Source: Mucilaginibacter sp. (lineage in GTDB: Bacteria; Bacteroidota; Bacteroidia; Sphingobacteriales; Sphingobacteriaceae). Taken from it: a stretch of 58,199 bases of DNA. The stretch is taken from positions 1-58,199 of the forward strand of contig JAQBOM010000005.1 of NCBI GenBank assembly GCA_028288025.1, given 5' to 3'. The notes under the pieces were generated by a model. That model was given only the letters and a program-made list of their open reading frames with translations, ran no database searches and was not told where the DNA came from. A program made the position numbers and the translations under genes. How positions within the stretch are numbered: the first letter of the stretch is position 1; every line of letters begins with the position of its first letter. Of this stretch, positions 9,484 through 18,207 are shown piece by piece.

Positions 9484-10035
9484 TTAATAATGGTTGGCCG
9501 ATTTCTTAAGCGGGTATCTGTTTTCCATTATAAATGAGTAAAGCTCATTTGTGCTTTCATCAATTGTTAATCTATAAGTGTTAATATATAAGTCAGGGTT
9601 AGTGGGCTTTTCGAAAGGGTCGTTCACCCCGGTTAGGTTGTTTATTTTTTGCGGATCGCCGGCCGGAAGAAGCGCCCGTTTGTAAAGCCCTTTTGTATCT
9701 CTTTTCACCAGCACCTGCAGTGGGCAATCAACGTGCACTATCTTAACGTTTTTATAGGAGTTTACCAGTTCCATACGGATCTCGTCGTAGGGGTTTATCG
9801 CGCTGATAACGGTTATGATGTTATGAGAGGAGAATTTATTTGCGATAACGCCCAGCCGTCTTATATTTTCGTTACGGTCTTCTTTTGAATATAAAAGATC
9901 TTTGAACAGACGCTGCCGGTACTCGTCCGCGTCAATCAGTTCAATAAAAACATCGGCTTCAGCCAGCTTTTGTTTAACGGCCTGTGCAAGGGTTGTTTTC
10001 CCGGCGCCGGATAATCCGCATAATAGTATGATCAT
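9484..10035 (-). CDS. cysC: Adenylyl-sulfate kinase (APS kinase)
   Basis: The protein is 183 residues, a typical length for stand-alone CysC. GLSGAGKTTLA at residues 6 to 16 is the Walker A loop, ELIDADEYR replaces the usual DGD-x-R segment, and KGLYKRALLP with LTGVNDPFEKP is the conserved APS-binding lid. It phosphorylates APS to PAPS with ATP. No ATP sulfurylase gene (cysD/cysN or sat) is adjacent, so APS must come from elsewhere. Position directly before a sulfotransferase argues for a role in sulfation rather than assimilation. It is the first gene of a minus-strand run of four. Confidence 0.92.
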   Translation of the reverse strand: MIILLCGLSGAGKTTLAQAVKQKLAEADVFIELIDADEYRQRLFKDLLYSKEDRNENIRRLGVIANKFSSHNIITVISAINPYDEIRMELVNSYKNVKIVHVDCPLQVLVKRDTKGLYKRALLPAGDPQKINNLTGVNDPFEKPTNPDLYINTYRLTIDESTNELYSFIMENRYPLKKSANHY

Positions 10036-10410
10036 GTTTGTAAGTGTTAGGTATTGGGATTACGTTACGATAACCCCGTTTTATTACAACATCAAACGAT
10101 ATTTAATTCAAATATTGCTCAAATACAGCTAAAACGGCATTCTGTATCGGCGAATTTACAATAGGGAATTATGTATAGCTACGCCGGTTTTGGCCTGGCA
10201 GTTGCCCGTCAATTTGGCTATCGGCAACATTTACAAGCTAAAGCCTGGTTATTTTAGCGATAATGACCTGGGTGGAACTTTTAATATACGAGAATTGATT
10301 CGTAATTCGTCACAGCGAATTTACAATTGAATTTTGACCAAAAATCTTACAAAAACAAAAAACCCCGCACTTGCGGGGTAATCCTGTACCGAAGATTTTC
10401 GACTGGTTAT
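10036..10410. other. 375-base gap with a direct repeat and a possible decayed reading frame
   Basis: Apart from the terminator at its right end, the gap holds a direct repeat gcgaatttacaat at 10150-10162 and 10315-10327, 165 bases apart. Between the copies a plus-strand frame of about 60 codons is open to a TGA near 10330 and translates to protein-like text (for example KLKPGYFSDNDLGG), but it has no convincing start. It may be a remnant of a lost gene or a chance opening. The cysC promoter must lie at the left end but no clear box was seen. Confidence 0.25.
10350..10379 (-). terminator. Rho-independent terminator after ahpD-like gene
   Basis: On the minus strand a 7-bp stem accccgc/gcggggt (10373-10379 with 10362-10368) closes on a 4-base loop and runs into a T-rich tract (10350-10361). 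It lies about 30 bases beyond the stop of the AhpD-like gene and should end the ahpC-ahpD transcript. Confidence 0.8.
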
Positions 10411-10995
10411 TTAATAAATCACTTTCCCAGCCGAAGTTACTAATGATGCGATTCGTATAGCATCAAAAATACGCTCCTCGGTTGTGCCGGTTTTTATGAG
10501 CGATCCTTCGTGGGCGTTTACGCACATTTCGCAGCCGTTCACTGCCGACACGGCCAGGCTCATCAGTTCAAAAAACTCTTTACCGGTTACCGGGCTCATC
10601 ATTATCTGCATGCGTATGCGGGCAGGTATCTGGTTGTATTTTTCCTTTTGGGTAAAATGGCGAAAACGATACAGTACATTGTTTGATGCCAGCAATGAAG
10701 CACAGGCTGCCGCTTCAGCTGTTTCGGCTGCGGTGGCACCCTGCTCTCCGGCATAATGGTTAAAAAATGTCGTGAGCGGGCCGTTGTTATTATTTATAGC
10801 AATTGAAAGCGCTAGCAAGGCACATTCTTTAGTACTCAGGTGATCCGATGTAAAAGTGCTGACCAGGTTCAGCTTTAAATCCCTTAAATAGCGCGACTCT
10901 CCTTTTTCAAGCAGGGTAAGGGCATCGGTGCGATATGCTGTATCTACGCCAAGGCTTTGCAGCAATTCGCCTATAAGTTCGGTTGACTCGTTCAT
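10411..10995 (-). CDS. AhpD-like carboxymuconolactone decarboxylase-family alkyl hydroperoxidase
   Basis: The protein is 194 residues and all helical in appearance. NGCEMCVNAHE near residue 157 holds the CxxC pair and downstream His of the AhpD redox centre. AhpD recycles the peroxiredoxin AhpC in organisms without AhpF, passing electrons through its CxxC to AhpC. The gene starts 67 bases after the AhpC-type peroxiredoxin on the same strand and is followed by a clear terminator, so the two form an ahpC-ahpD operon. The family also contains true decarboxylases, but the context makes peroxide defence far more likely. Confidence 0.88.
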   Translation of the reverse strand: MNESTELIGELLQSLGVDTAYRTDALTLLEKGESRYLRDLKLNLVSTFTSDHLSTKECALLALSIAINNNNGPLTTFFNHYAGEQGATAAETAEAAACASLLASNNVLYRFRHFTQKEKYNQIPARIRMQIMMSPVTGKEFFELMSLAVSAVNGCEMCVNAHEGSLIKTGTTEERIFDAIRIASLVTSAGKVIY

Positions 10996-11062
10996 GATTT
11001 CCGGAATTTAGTTAATAAAAAAGTCCTCGCATCAAATCAATGCCAGGACTTTATATTAGATA

Positions 11063-11608
11063 TTAAACAGTTAAAGTTTCTTCGCCTTTAACCCAGTTAC
11101 ACGGACAAAGCTCATCTGTTTGTAAGCCATCCAGTACACGTAAAACTTCTTTCACGTTGCGGCCAACGCTTAAGTCATTAACCGATACCCAGCGGATGAT
11201 GCCGGTTGGGTCAATGATAAACGTAGCGCGATAAGCTATTTTTTCGTTTGGTTCCAATATGCCCAATTCTTCGGCTAATGATTTTGAAGTATCGGCAAGC
11301 ATTGGAAATTTAAGGTCACGCAGATCGTCGTGGTTCCTTCTCCATGCGGCATGCACAAATTCGGTATCAGTTGATGCGCCGATCAAACGTGTGTCGCGGT
11401 CGCGGAATTCGCCGTAGCTTTTGTTGAACTCGGCAATCTCGGTTGGGCACACAAAGGTAAAATCCTTTGGCCACCAAAACATTACTGTCCAAACGTTATC
11501 GTCGTTAACCAGGAAATCAGACGTTAATGTTTCAAACTCTTTTCCTTTTTCAATACTTACAACCGCTGTTTTAGAAAATTGCGGAAATTTATGACCTATT
11601 GTTAGCAT
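11063..11608 (-). CDS. ahpC: AhpC/TSA-family 2-Cys peroxiredoxin
   Basis: The protein is 181 residues. FTFVCPTE carries the peroxidatic cysteine (Cys54), and DELCPCNW near the C-terminus holds two candidate resolving cysteines (Cys168 and Cys170). It reduces hydrogen peroxide and organic hydroperoxides in the cytoplasm. The CPC pattern and partner AhpD resemble the AhpC/AhpD arrangement known from actinobacteria rather than AhpC/AhpF. A TAnnTTTG promoter box lies 28 bases before the start codon. No OxyR site was recognised. Confidence 0.92.
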   Translation of the reverse strand: MLTIGHKFPQFSKTAVVSIEKGKEFETLTSDFLVNDDNVWTVMFWWPKDFTFVCPTEIAEFNKSYGEFRDRDTRLIGASTDTEFVHAAWRRNHDDLRDLKFPMLADTSKSLAEELGILEPNEKIAYRATFIIDPTGIIRWVSVNDLSVGRNVKEVLRVLDGLQTDELCPCNWVKGEETLTV

Positions 11609-11635
11609 ATTAATAATATTATATTTTATTTATTG

Positions 11636-11643
11636 CAAAGATA
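11636..11643 (-). promoter_or_regulatory. Bacteroidota -7 promoter box upstream of ahpC
   Basis: On the minus strand the sequence reads TATCTTTG, an exact match to the Bacteroidota -7 consensus TAnnTTTG, 28 bases upstream of the ahpC ATG. No good -33 TTTG was found at the expected distance, so support rests on the -7 box and its position. Confidence 0.5.
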
Positions 11644-11821
11644 CCTTTTTTCTCCCGATGTCTTTATATAAAGAATTGATAGGTATATAGATAATGTCTA
11701 TAACAGAGTTAATATTCAATAGTTTTTAGCGATATAATAAAAACTGCTCTGATGTGGGATAAATGAATTAGAGATTTTAAAAAAGATGCGGTTAAAATTG
11801 TAAAAATGAAAAACTGCTTTA

Positions 11822-11850
11822 CAACCAAAAACCCGGCAAGTGCCGGGTTT
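11822..11850 (-). terminator. Rho-independent terminator after odhB
   Basis: On the minus strand a 9-bp stem aaacccggc/gccgggttt (11842-11850 with 11829-11837) has a 4-base loop and is followed by TTTTTGGTTGT. It is about 25 bases beyond the odhB stop and ends the odhA-odhB transcript. Confidence 0.8.
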
Positions 11851-11873
11851 AAATATCTTTTAATAAACATCAG

Positions 11874-13469
11874 TTACACTCCCAGCAACAACCGCGCAGG
11901 GTCTTCGAGCAATTGCTTAACCCTTACCAGGAAGCTTACCGATTCGCGGCCGTCAACAATGCGGTGGTCGTATGATAGCGCCAGGTACATCATCGGGCGA
12001 ATGACCACCTGCCCGTTCACGGCAACCGGGCGCTCAATAATATTGTGCATACCTAAAATGGCAGACTGCGGCGAATTCAATATCGGCGTCGACATCATCG
12101 AACCAAAAACACCGCCGTTGGTAATGGTGAACGTACCGCCGGTCATTTCTTCAATGGTTAGCTTATTTTCGCGCGCTTTCAAAGCCAGCGCCGCTACCGC
12201 TTTTTCAATATCGGCAAGGCTCATGCTTTCGGCATTGCGGATAACCGGTACAACAAGCCCTTTGGGTGCCGAAACGGCGATTGAGATGTCGGCATAATTA
12301 CTATAGATCACTTCTTCACCGTCGATACGGGCGCCTACAGCGGGCCAGTCTTTCAAGGCTTCACAAACGGCCTTGGTAAAAAACGACATAAAGCCCAGGC
12401 CAACACCATGTTTCTCTTTAAACTTGTCCTTGTATTTGGCGCGTATTTCCATGATCGGCGACATATCCACCTCGTTAAAGGTAGTAAGCATCGCCGTTTC
12501 ATTCTTAACAGCAACCAGTCGCCTGGCAACTGTTTTACGTAATGACGACATTTTTTCGCGCTTGTCTTCCCTTGAACCTGAAGGAACGGTCTCTGTTTTT
12601 GGAGCAGCAGTCTCCGACTTCTGACCTCCGACTTCTGACCTTTGGCCTCCCTTAGCAACCTGTGGGTTTTCGGATATTTTTTCCGCTAGCAGCGCATCTT
12701 CTTTGGTTATTCTCCCGGCAACGCCGGTACCGCTAACCGAACTGGCTGTTACACCTTTTTCGGCCAATATTTTAGCAGCCGCGGGCGATGGAGTGCCCGA
12801 TGCGTATGTAGTTTGTTTATTGCTGACATCCTGACCAGCCCGGGCGGCTGCAGGGGTAACCGCAGTAACCGCGGGTTTAGCATCCGAAATGCCTCCTTCA
12901 ATGGTACACACAACTGTGCCGATCGGCAGAACATCGCCTTCTTTTGCTTTGGTATGTAGTATCCCCGCTTGTTCGGCGGTTAACTCGAAGGTGGCTTTAT
13001 CTGATTCAAGTTCGGCGATGGCCTCGTCCATTGCTACGGTCTCTCCATCTTTTTTTATCCAGCGGGATAAAGTTACCTCTGTAATTGATTCGCCCACGGC
13101 AGGAACTTTTACTTCCAGCGAGCCTTTTCCTGCCTGGCCATTTGAGGCTGCCGGCGCTGACGCCGGTACATTGGCAACAACCTGAGGCTGCATGGCGGCG
13201 GGTGCGGCTTCTTTTGCAGGAGCCAGCGCCGCGCCGTTTTCGTCAATAGTACCTACAACCGCACCAATGGCTAAAGTATCGCCTTCTTTGGCAACGGTTT
13301 TTAAAATGCCGGCTTTTTCGGCCGTAAGCTCAAAAGTGGCTTTATCTGATTCCAGCTCGGCAATAACTTCATCCATCTGCACCTGGTCGCCGTCTTTCTT
13401 TTTCCAGCCCGACAAGGTTACCTCTGTAATTGATTCGCCTACCGGCGGAACTTTGATCGTTAAACTCAT
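11874..13469 (-). CDS. odhB: 2-oxoglutarate dehydrogenase E2, dihydrolipoyllysine succinyltransferase with two lipoyl domains
   Basis: The protein is 531 residues. Two lipoyl domains lie at about 1-78 and 116-195, each with the lipoylation motif ESDKATFEL (Lys43 and Lys158). A peripheral subunit-binding domain follows around 225-262 ([13 protein letters not shown]), then the acyltransferase domain from about 305 to the end with [12 protein letters not shown] (His and Asp of the active site). It transfers succinyl from the lipoyl arm to CoA in the TCA cycle. Two lipoyl domains are more than the single one in E. coli SucB. The linker at about residues 275-288 is encoded by a short repeated word (see 12612-12644). 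E1 lies upstream with a gap of about 100 bases; E3 is not here. Confidence 0.94.
   Translation of the reverse strand: MSLTIKVPPVGESITEVTLSGWKKKDGDQVQMDEVIAELESDKATFELTAEKAGILKTVAKEGDTLAIGAVVGTIDENGAALAPAKEAAPAAMQPQVVANVPASAPAASNGQAGKGSLEVKVPAVGESITEVTLSRWIKKDGETVAMDEAIAELESDKATFELTAEQAGILHTKAKEGDVLPIGTVVCTIEGGISDAKPAVTAVTPAAARAGQDVSNKQTTYASGTPSPAAAKILAEKGVTASSVSGTGVAGRITKEDALLAEKISENPQVAKGGQRSEVGGQKSETAAPKTETVPSGSREDKREKMSSLRKTVARRLVAVKNETAMLTTFNEVDMSPIMEIRAKYKDKFKEKHGVGLGFMSFFTKAVCEALKDWPAVGARIDGEEVIYSNYADISIAVSAPKGLVVPVIRNAESMSLADIEKAVAALALKARENKLTIEEMTGGTFTITNGGVFGSMMSTPILNSPQSAILGMHNIIERPVAVNGQVVIRPMMYLALSYDHRIVDGRESVSFLVRVKQLLEDPARLLLGV
12612..12644. repeat. Tandem word repeat inside odhB linker
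   Basis: The word tccgacttctgacc occurs twice in a row here (as ggtcagaagtcgga on the coding strand) and encodes the QRSEV/QKSET part of the linker between the subunit-binding and catalytic domains. It keeps frame. Its style, a short unit copied twice, is like the word repeats in gaps elsewhere in the window. Confidence 0.6.
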
Positions 13470-13574
13470 ATTGTGGTATTTGTATATTTGAAAATTTGAC
13501 GATGTGCCTATTTGAAAATTAATTGATCCTTGTTTTCAAATAATCAAATTTCAATTTAATTTTATCTTATAAAA

Positions 13575-16379
13575 TCAATCTGCGCCCGCATTAGCCATTT
13601 TTTCGGCTGTTGCTTTTATCGCCGCTTTTATTTCCTTTCCCGGCGGCGCTTCAAATGCTTTTGAAATAATATATAATTGCTGCGCGGCATGCTGTTTTGC
13701 AAAACCGGTGGCTGTGCTGCTGCCCTCATGGCGCGAAATCACATTCACATTGATCACTTTATCGTTGTGGAATTTGCGGCAAATATATGGCCATGCGCCC
13801 ATATTTTCAGGTTCTTCCTGCACCCAGAAAAACTCGGTGGCTTTGCTATACTTAGCTTTGATTTTCAGTATCTGTAATAGCGGCGTCGGGTATAGTTGTT
13901 CGATACGTACAATGGCTACATCTTTGCGCTTATCCACCTGCTGTTTCTCGAGCAGGTCGTAATATATTTTACCTGTGCACAATAATACGCGTTTAACCTT
14001 CTTAGGATCAGCGTACTCGTCATCAATCAATTCGTGGAATTTGCCGGAGGTAAATTCTTCCAACGGCGATACACATTTCGGGCTGCGCAATAAGCTTTTC
14101 GGCGTAAATATGATCAGCGGCTTGCGAAAATCGCGCAGCATTTGCCGTCTCATGATATGGAAAAAGTTTGCCGGCGTAGTACAATTGGCTACCTGGATAT
14201 TGCTATCGGCGCAAAGCTCCAAAAACCGCTCAACGCGTGCAGAAGAGTGCTCGGGCCCCTGGCCTTCGTATCCGTGCGGCAGCAGCATTACCAAACCATT
14301 ACCGCGCTGCCACTTTGTTTCGGCGCTGGCTATATACTGGTCGACTATAATTTGTGCGCCATTAAAAAAGTCGCCGAACTGGGCTTCCCATATCGTTAAC
14401 GCGTTGGGATTGGCCATCGCATAACCGTATTCAAAACCAAGCACACCATACTCCGATAATAGCGAATTATAGACCGCAAATTTCGCATCCGTTTCGATGG
14501 TGTCCATCGGTATAAATTCCTCTTCCGAATCAACCAGCGTTAATACCGCGTGGCGGTGCGAAAAAGTACCACGTTTAACATCCTCGCCGCTTAGCCTTAC
14601 CGGGTGGCCGTCCTTTAACAGTGTTCCGTATGCCAGTAGTTCGCCCATGGCCCAGTCAAAAACGTGGGTTTTGGTCACCATTTTATTGCGTTCCTCAAAG
14701 AGTTTTTCAATTTTTTTGAAGAACTCTTTTCCAGGCGGCAATTCGGATAATTTTTTACCTATAGCAAGCAATTCGTCCTCAGGAACCGCGGTGTCAACGG
14801 ACGCAAAAAACTCTTTCGAGCTGGCAATATGTAATCCTTGCCATGCACCTTCGAACATTTGATTGGTTTCCGTTATCTTATCTTCGGCTTTTGATTCGTC
14901 CAGCTTTTGCTGTAATTCTTTGCGGAATGCCTTTTCAAGGTCTATCGCGAAATTAGCGTCAATGCTGCCTTCGGCCTGCAGCTTTTGTTTATATATTTCA
15001 AGCGGATTGGGATGCGCCTCTATAGCTTTGTACAATAATGGCTGGGTGAATTTTGGCTCGTCAGCTTCATTATGGCCGTACCGGCGATAACATAAAATAT
15101 CGATAAACACATCTTCATGAAACACCTGGCGATACTCCATAGCCAGGTTTACCACATAGGCCAATGCCTCAACGTCATCGCCATTCACATGAAATACAGG
15201 CGAGAGAACAACCTTGGCAACATCGGTACAATAGGTGCTTGAACGGGCGTCCTTAAAATTGGTGGTAAAACCGATCTGGTTATTGATCACAACGTGGATA
15301 GTTCCGCCTGTGCGGTAGCCATCCAGTTTTTCCATTTGCAAAACCTCGTAAACAATACCCTGGCCCGCTACCGAAGCATCGCCGTGAATTAGTATCGGTG
15401 CTATTTTTGAATGGTCGGCGTTATATTTAAAATCAATCTTTGAGCGGGTGATCCCTTCTACAACGGGGTCAACCGCTTCAAGGTGTGAGGGGTTCGGGCA
15501 AAGGCTTAAGTGTACATTTTTGCCTGCCCTGGTCACCACATCTGTTGAATAGCCGAGGTGGTATTTCACATCCCCGCCAAAAGGCGAATCCTCATCGTAA
15601 TTTTTACCCTCGAATTCAGAGAATATCTCTTTATAAGGCTTCTCCATGATGTTGGTGAGCACATTGAGCCTGCCCCGGTGCGCCATGCCGATAATAAACT
15701 CTTGTATGCCCAGCTCCGAGCCGTTTTGAATAACAGAATCCAATGCGGGGATAAGTGCTTCGGCGCCTTCGAGAGAAAAACGCTTTTGGCCTAAAAACTT
15801 GGTCCCTAAAAAGTTTTCAAACACTACCGCCTCGTTCAGCTTATTCAGCATCAGCTTTTTTTCATCCAGGTTAAATGAAGGCGTGTTCCGCTTGCTTTCC
15901 ATGCGGCTCTCAAACCATTTAATTTTAATCGGATTGCGGATATACCGGTACTCGGCGCCAATCGACTGACAATAGGTATCTTCAAGTAGCTGGCGGATGT
16001 CGCGCAATGTTGCCTGGCCCAGACCAACTTCAACGCCCGCATTAAAAACCGTATCGAGGTCGGCATCGCTCAACCCGAATGTTTCCAGCTCTTTACCCGG
16101 GTAATATTTACGCCTTTCGCGGACGGGATTTGTTTTGGTAAACAAATGGCCACGAGCGCGGTAACCGTCAATAAGGTTAAGTACTTTTATCTCTTTTAGA
16201 AAGTGATCGGGCGTTTCAGCATTTGTCGCAGTGGCAGCCGGTTTGTCCCTTCCGAAATCAAACCCTTCAAAAAATTTTTGCCATCCAAAGTCAACTGATT
16301 CGGGGTCTTGCTTGTATGCTTCGTATAAGGAATCAATGTAGGCAGCGTTTCCGCTATTTATATAATTGAGACGATCCAT
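13575..16379 (-). CDS. odhA: 2-oxoglutarate dehydrogenase E1 component (thiamine diphosphate-dependent)
   Basis: The protein is 934 residues from the ATG at 16379. The N-terminus (DRLNYINSGNAAYIDSLYEA) is the usual E1o start, followed by the transketolase-like core with GMAHRGRLNVL, the HGDASVAGQG segment, GDDVEALAYVVN (ThDP/Mg binding region) and CYRRYGHNEADEP, then the pyrimidine-binding half with YGYAMANPNALTIWEAQFGDF and HGYEGQGPEHSSAR. It decarboxylates 2-oxoglutarate and succinylates the E2 lipoyl group. A longer frame opens at a TTG at 16406, but that codon overlaps a TACTTTTG promoter box, so the inner ATG is preferred. E2 follows after about 100 bases holding AT-rich atttgaaaatt-like repeats. 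Confidence 0.95.
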   Translation of the reverse strand: MDRLNYINSGNAAYIDSLYEAYKQDPESVDFGWQKFFEGFDFGRDKPAATATNAETPDHFLKEIKVLNLIDGYRARGHLFTKTNPVRERRKYYPGKELETFGLSDADLDTVFNAGVEVGLGQATLRDIRQLLEDTYCQSIGAEYRYIRNPIKIKWFESRMESKRNTPSFNLDEKKLMLNKLNEAVVFENFLGTKFLGQKRFSLEGAEALIPALDSVIQNGSELGIQEFIIGMAHRGRLNVLTNIMEKPYKEIFSEFEGKNYDEDSPFGGDVKYHLGYSTDVVTRAGKNVHLSLCPNPSHLEAVDPVVEGITRSKIDFKYNADHSKIAPILIHGDASVAGQGIVYEVLQMEKLDGYRTGGTIHVVINNQIGFTTNFKDARSSTYCTDVAKVVLSPVFHVNGDDVEALAYVVNLAMEYRQVFHEDVFIDILCYRRYGHNEADEPKFTQPLLYKAIEAHPNPLEIYKQKLQAEGSIDANFAIDLEKAFRKELQQKLDESKAEDKITETNQMFEGAWQGLHIASSKEFFASVDTAVPEDELLAIGKKLSELPPGKEFFKKIEKLFEERNKMVTKTHVFDWAMGELLAYGTLLKDGHPVRLSGEDVKRGTFSHRHAVLTLVDSEEEFIPMDTIETDAKFAVYNSLLSEYGVLGFEYGYAMANPNALTIWEAQFGDFFNGAQIIVDQYIASAETKWQRGNGLVMLLPHGYEGQGPEHSSARVERFLELCADSNIQVANCTTPANFFHIMRRQMLRDFRKPLIIFTPKSLLRSPKCVSPLEEFTSGKFHELIDDEYADPKKVKRVLLCTGKIYYDLLEKQQVDKRKDVAIVRIEQLYPTPLLQILKIKAKYSKATEFFWVQEEPENMGAWPYICRKFHNDKVINVNVISRHEGSSTATGFAKQHAAQQLYIISKAFEAPPGKEIKAAIKATAEKMANAGAD

Positions 16380-16403
16380 GAGAAACCAATCTTTAAAACG
16401 GTA

Positions 16404-16411
16404 CAAAAGTA
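16404..16411 (-). promoter_or_regulatory. Bacteroidota -7 box before odhA that decides the start codon
   Basis: The minus strand reads TACTTTTG, matching TAnnTTTG. It overlaps the upstream in-frame TTG and is about 25 bases before the ATG at 16379, so transcription should begin between them. No clear -33 TTTG was seen. Confidence 0.45.
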
Positions 16412-16555
16412 CGCATATACGCTTATAAACTTTTAATTTAATTTGTAATTAGTTACAAGTTGATTGAGTTGGATTGGGTGAGTTAATCGCCCCCGGAGCA
16501 AAGGGGTTGAATTTTTAACTCATTCAACTGCGCACCTAATCAACCACTAACTTAT

Positions 16556-16657
16556 CTAATGCAACATCTTTTGCAGGAAACCGCGCAGGTATGAAAACCC
16601 TTCGAAAAGAATAGCAAGGATGCCGATAATGATGGTATATTGTTCGAAGGGGTTCAT
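16556..16657 (-). CDS. Possible 33-residue single-span membrane peptide
   Basis: A short frame from an ATG at 16657 to TAG at 16556 encodes 33 residues: a short polar start (MNPFEQY), a hydrophobic stretch of about 14 residues (TIIIGILAILFEGF) and a basic tail with Arg, Lys and His. That is the pattern of a single-span small membrane protein. It sits alone between the photolyase and odhA, both on the same strand. No family was recognised. It may be real or chance; the amphiphilic pattern and defined ends are the only evidence. Confidence 0.35.
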   Translation of the reverse strand: MNPFEQYTIIIGILAILFEGFSYLRGFLQKMLH

Positions 16658-16710
16658 ATTGATAATAAGACGTAAAAATGTAAAAAATATTACATTTTAT
16701 TCCATTTATT

Positions 16711-18000
16711 TCAAGCCAGCAGCGCTGGCAGCCAGGTATCTATGAATTCGCTTTTACTTTCCATTTCGACAGACTGCTTGCCTGCGATCTGGTAGCGGCT
16801 TTCGCGCGCATCATTTATACCGGCAATAAAAGCCCAGTTACCCCAGTTACTCGCCGGCGAGTAGTCGATCAGCTTTTCTTCAAAATAAGCGGCGCCTTTG
16901 GTCCAGTCAACTTTAAGCTCGTGGATCAAATACCCGGCAACCAGCTGGCGCTTATTGTTGCTGATGTAGCCGGTGGCATTCAGCTCGTGCATGATGGCGT
17001 CAACCAGCGGAACGCCGGTTTCCCCGGTTTTCCAGGCCTCAAACAACTCCTCCTGGTTTGCGGCAAGATGGGGCGATGCTGCTGAAGTTTCCTTTGCAGC
17101 GATGAATTTTTGCCCATGCTTTTTAAACATGAACCTAAAATAATCGCGCCATAGCAGGTCGAGGATAAGCAAATTGCCGTAAGCGGGCTGATGGGTGATC
17201 ACTTCCCAATACACCTTCCGCATGGATAAACAACCCATCGCCAGCCATGGGGATAACATCGACCGGTACTCAACGCCCGAGACGTTACGGCCGCTTTTAG
17301 GTGTACCTGGCTGGTCGGCATTTGCAAAATATAATGATAGCTGCCCCAGCGCCGCGTCTTCTCCGCCGGCAAACCTTGCAGTCGACCGGGGATCGTCCAC
17401 CGGTTCGTTCAAACCCAGTTGGGTTAAAGATGGCAGCTCGCCGGCATCAATAATTTCGGGTGTAAAAATTCTTTCCGGTGTGGCAATGTAAGGGCGTACT
17501 GTGCTGTCGCGCTCCACTTTCTTTTTAAATACGGCAAAGCTATCGGGAATATCCTTTATCGGGAAGGGAAGGTCCTCTTTATGATATAAAGTATGTCCTA
17601 TAAAGTGTTTCAGATTCAGTTTTATTTTCCACAACGCGGTTTCAACCTGCTCAGATATATCCGTTTCTTCATAAGCTACTTCCCTGTGATGGTACACCTC
17701 GCTCACCTGGTATTGCTCGGCCAGTTGCGGCAATATTTCAGCCGGGTTACCTATGCGAATGATCAATTCTCCCCCAATGCTTTGTAAATTTTTTCTCAGG
17801 TTATCAACCGATTCGACCAGGAACCGGGCCCTCAGGTTGCCGGTTTTGGCATTGCCCGAGATGTTCTTTTTAAAATAGAAGGGATCGAAACAATAAACAG
17901 GTAATACTTTATCCGCTTTACGCATGGCTTCGAACAATATTTCATTGTCGTGTATGCGCAAATCATTCCTAAACCAAACCAGTATTGTTTTTTCACTCAT
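16711..18000 (-). CDS. Cryptochrome-DASH / deoxyribodipyrimidine photolyase family protein
   Basis: The protein is 429 residues. VWFRNDLRIHDNEIL at the N-terminus is the photolyase alpha/beta (antenna) domain start. The FAD-binding domain includes SPWLAMGCLSMRKVYWEV, LLWRDYFRFM and the NNKRQLVAGYLIHELKVDW and YSPASNWGNWAFIAG segments, which fit the DASH branch. It repairs cyclobutane pyrimidine dimers using blue light; DASH members often prefer single-stranded DNA. It stands alone on the minus strand. Confidence 0.88.
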   Translation of the reverse strand: MSEKTILVWFRNDLRIHDNEILFEAMRKADKVLPVYCFDPFYFKKNISGNAKTGNLRARFLVESVDNLRKNLQSIGGELIIRIGNPAEILPQLAEQYQVSEVYHHREVAYEETDISEQVETALWKIKLNLKHFIGHTLYHKEDLPFPIKDIPDSFAVFKKKVERDSTVRPYIATPERIFTPEIIDAGELPSLTQLGLNEPVDDPRSTARFAGGEDAALGQLSLYFANADQPGTPKSGRNVSGVEYRSMLSPWLAMGCLSMRKVYWEVITHQPAYGNLLILDLLWRDYFRFMFKKHGQKFIAAKETSAASPHLAANQEELFEAWKTGETGVPLVDAIMHELNATGYISNNKRQLVAGYLIHELKVDWTKGAAYFEEKLIDYSPASNWGNWAFIAGINDARESRYQIAGKQSVEMESKSEFIDTWLPALLA

Positions 18001-18207
18001 AGTTAATCATGCTGTTAACCTAAATGGGCCTACAAATTTGCAATAAATTTATTTGCTTAGCGATAACCTACTGAATTTTTGACATGAGCACAACATTTAC
18101 TTTTTTTGCAATAACAGCCAAAACCTGCCGTTAACAATAGGTGACAATGTCAATTTCCTTATGGGGGATGTCATTATTTTTAATGTAAATCATATAATCT
18201 ACTTATT

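Noticed and set aside
12889..13491. Two long frames opposite odhB
   Set aside because: They mirror the two lipoyl domains, are duplicated for the same reason, and give Ser/Ala-rich text with no known fold.
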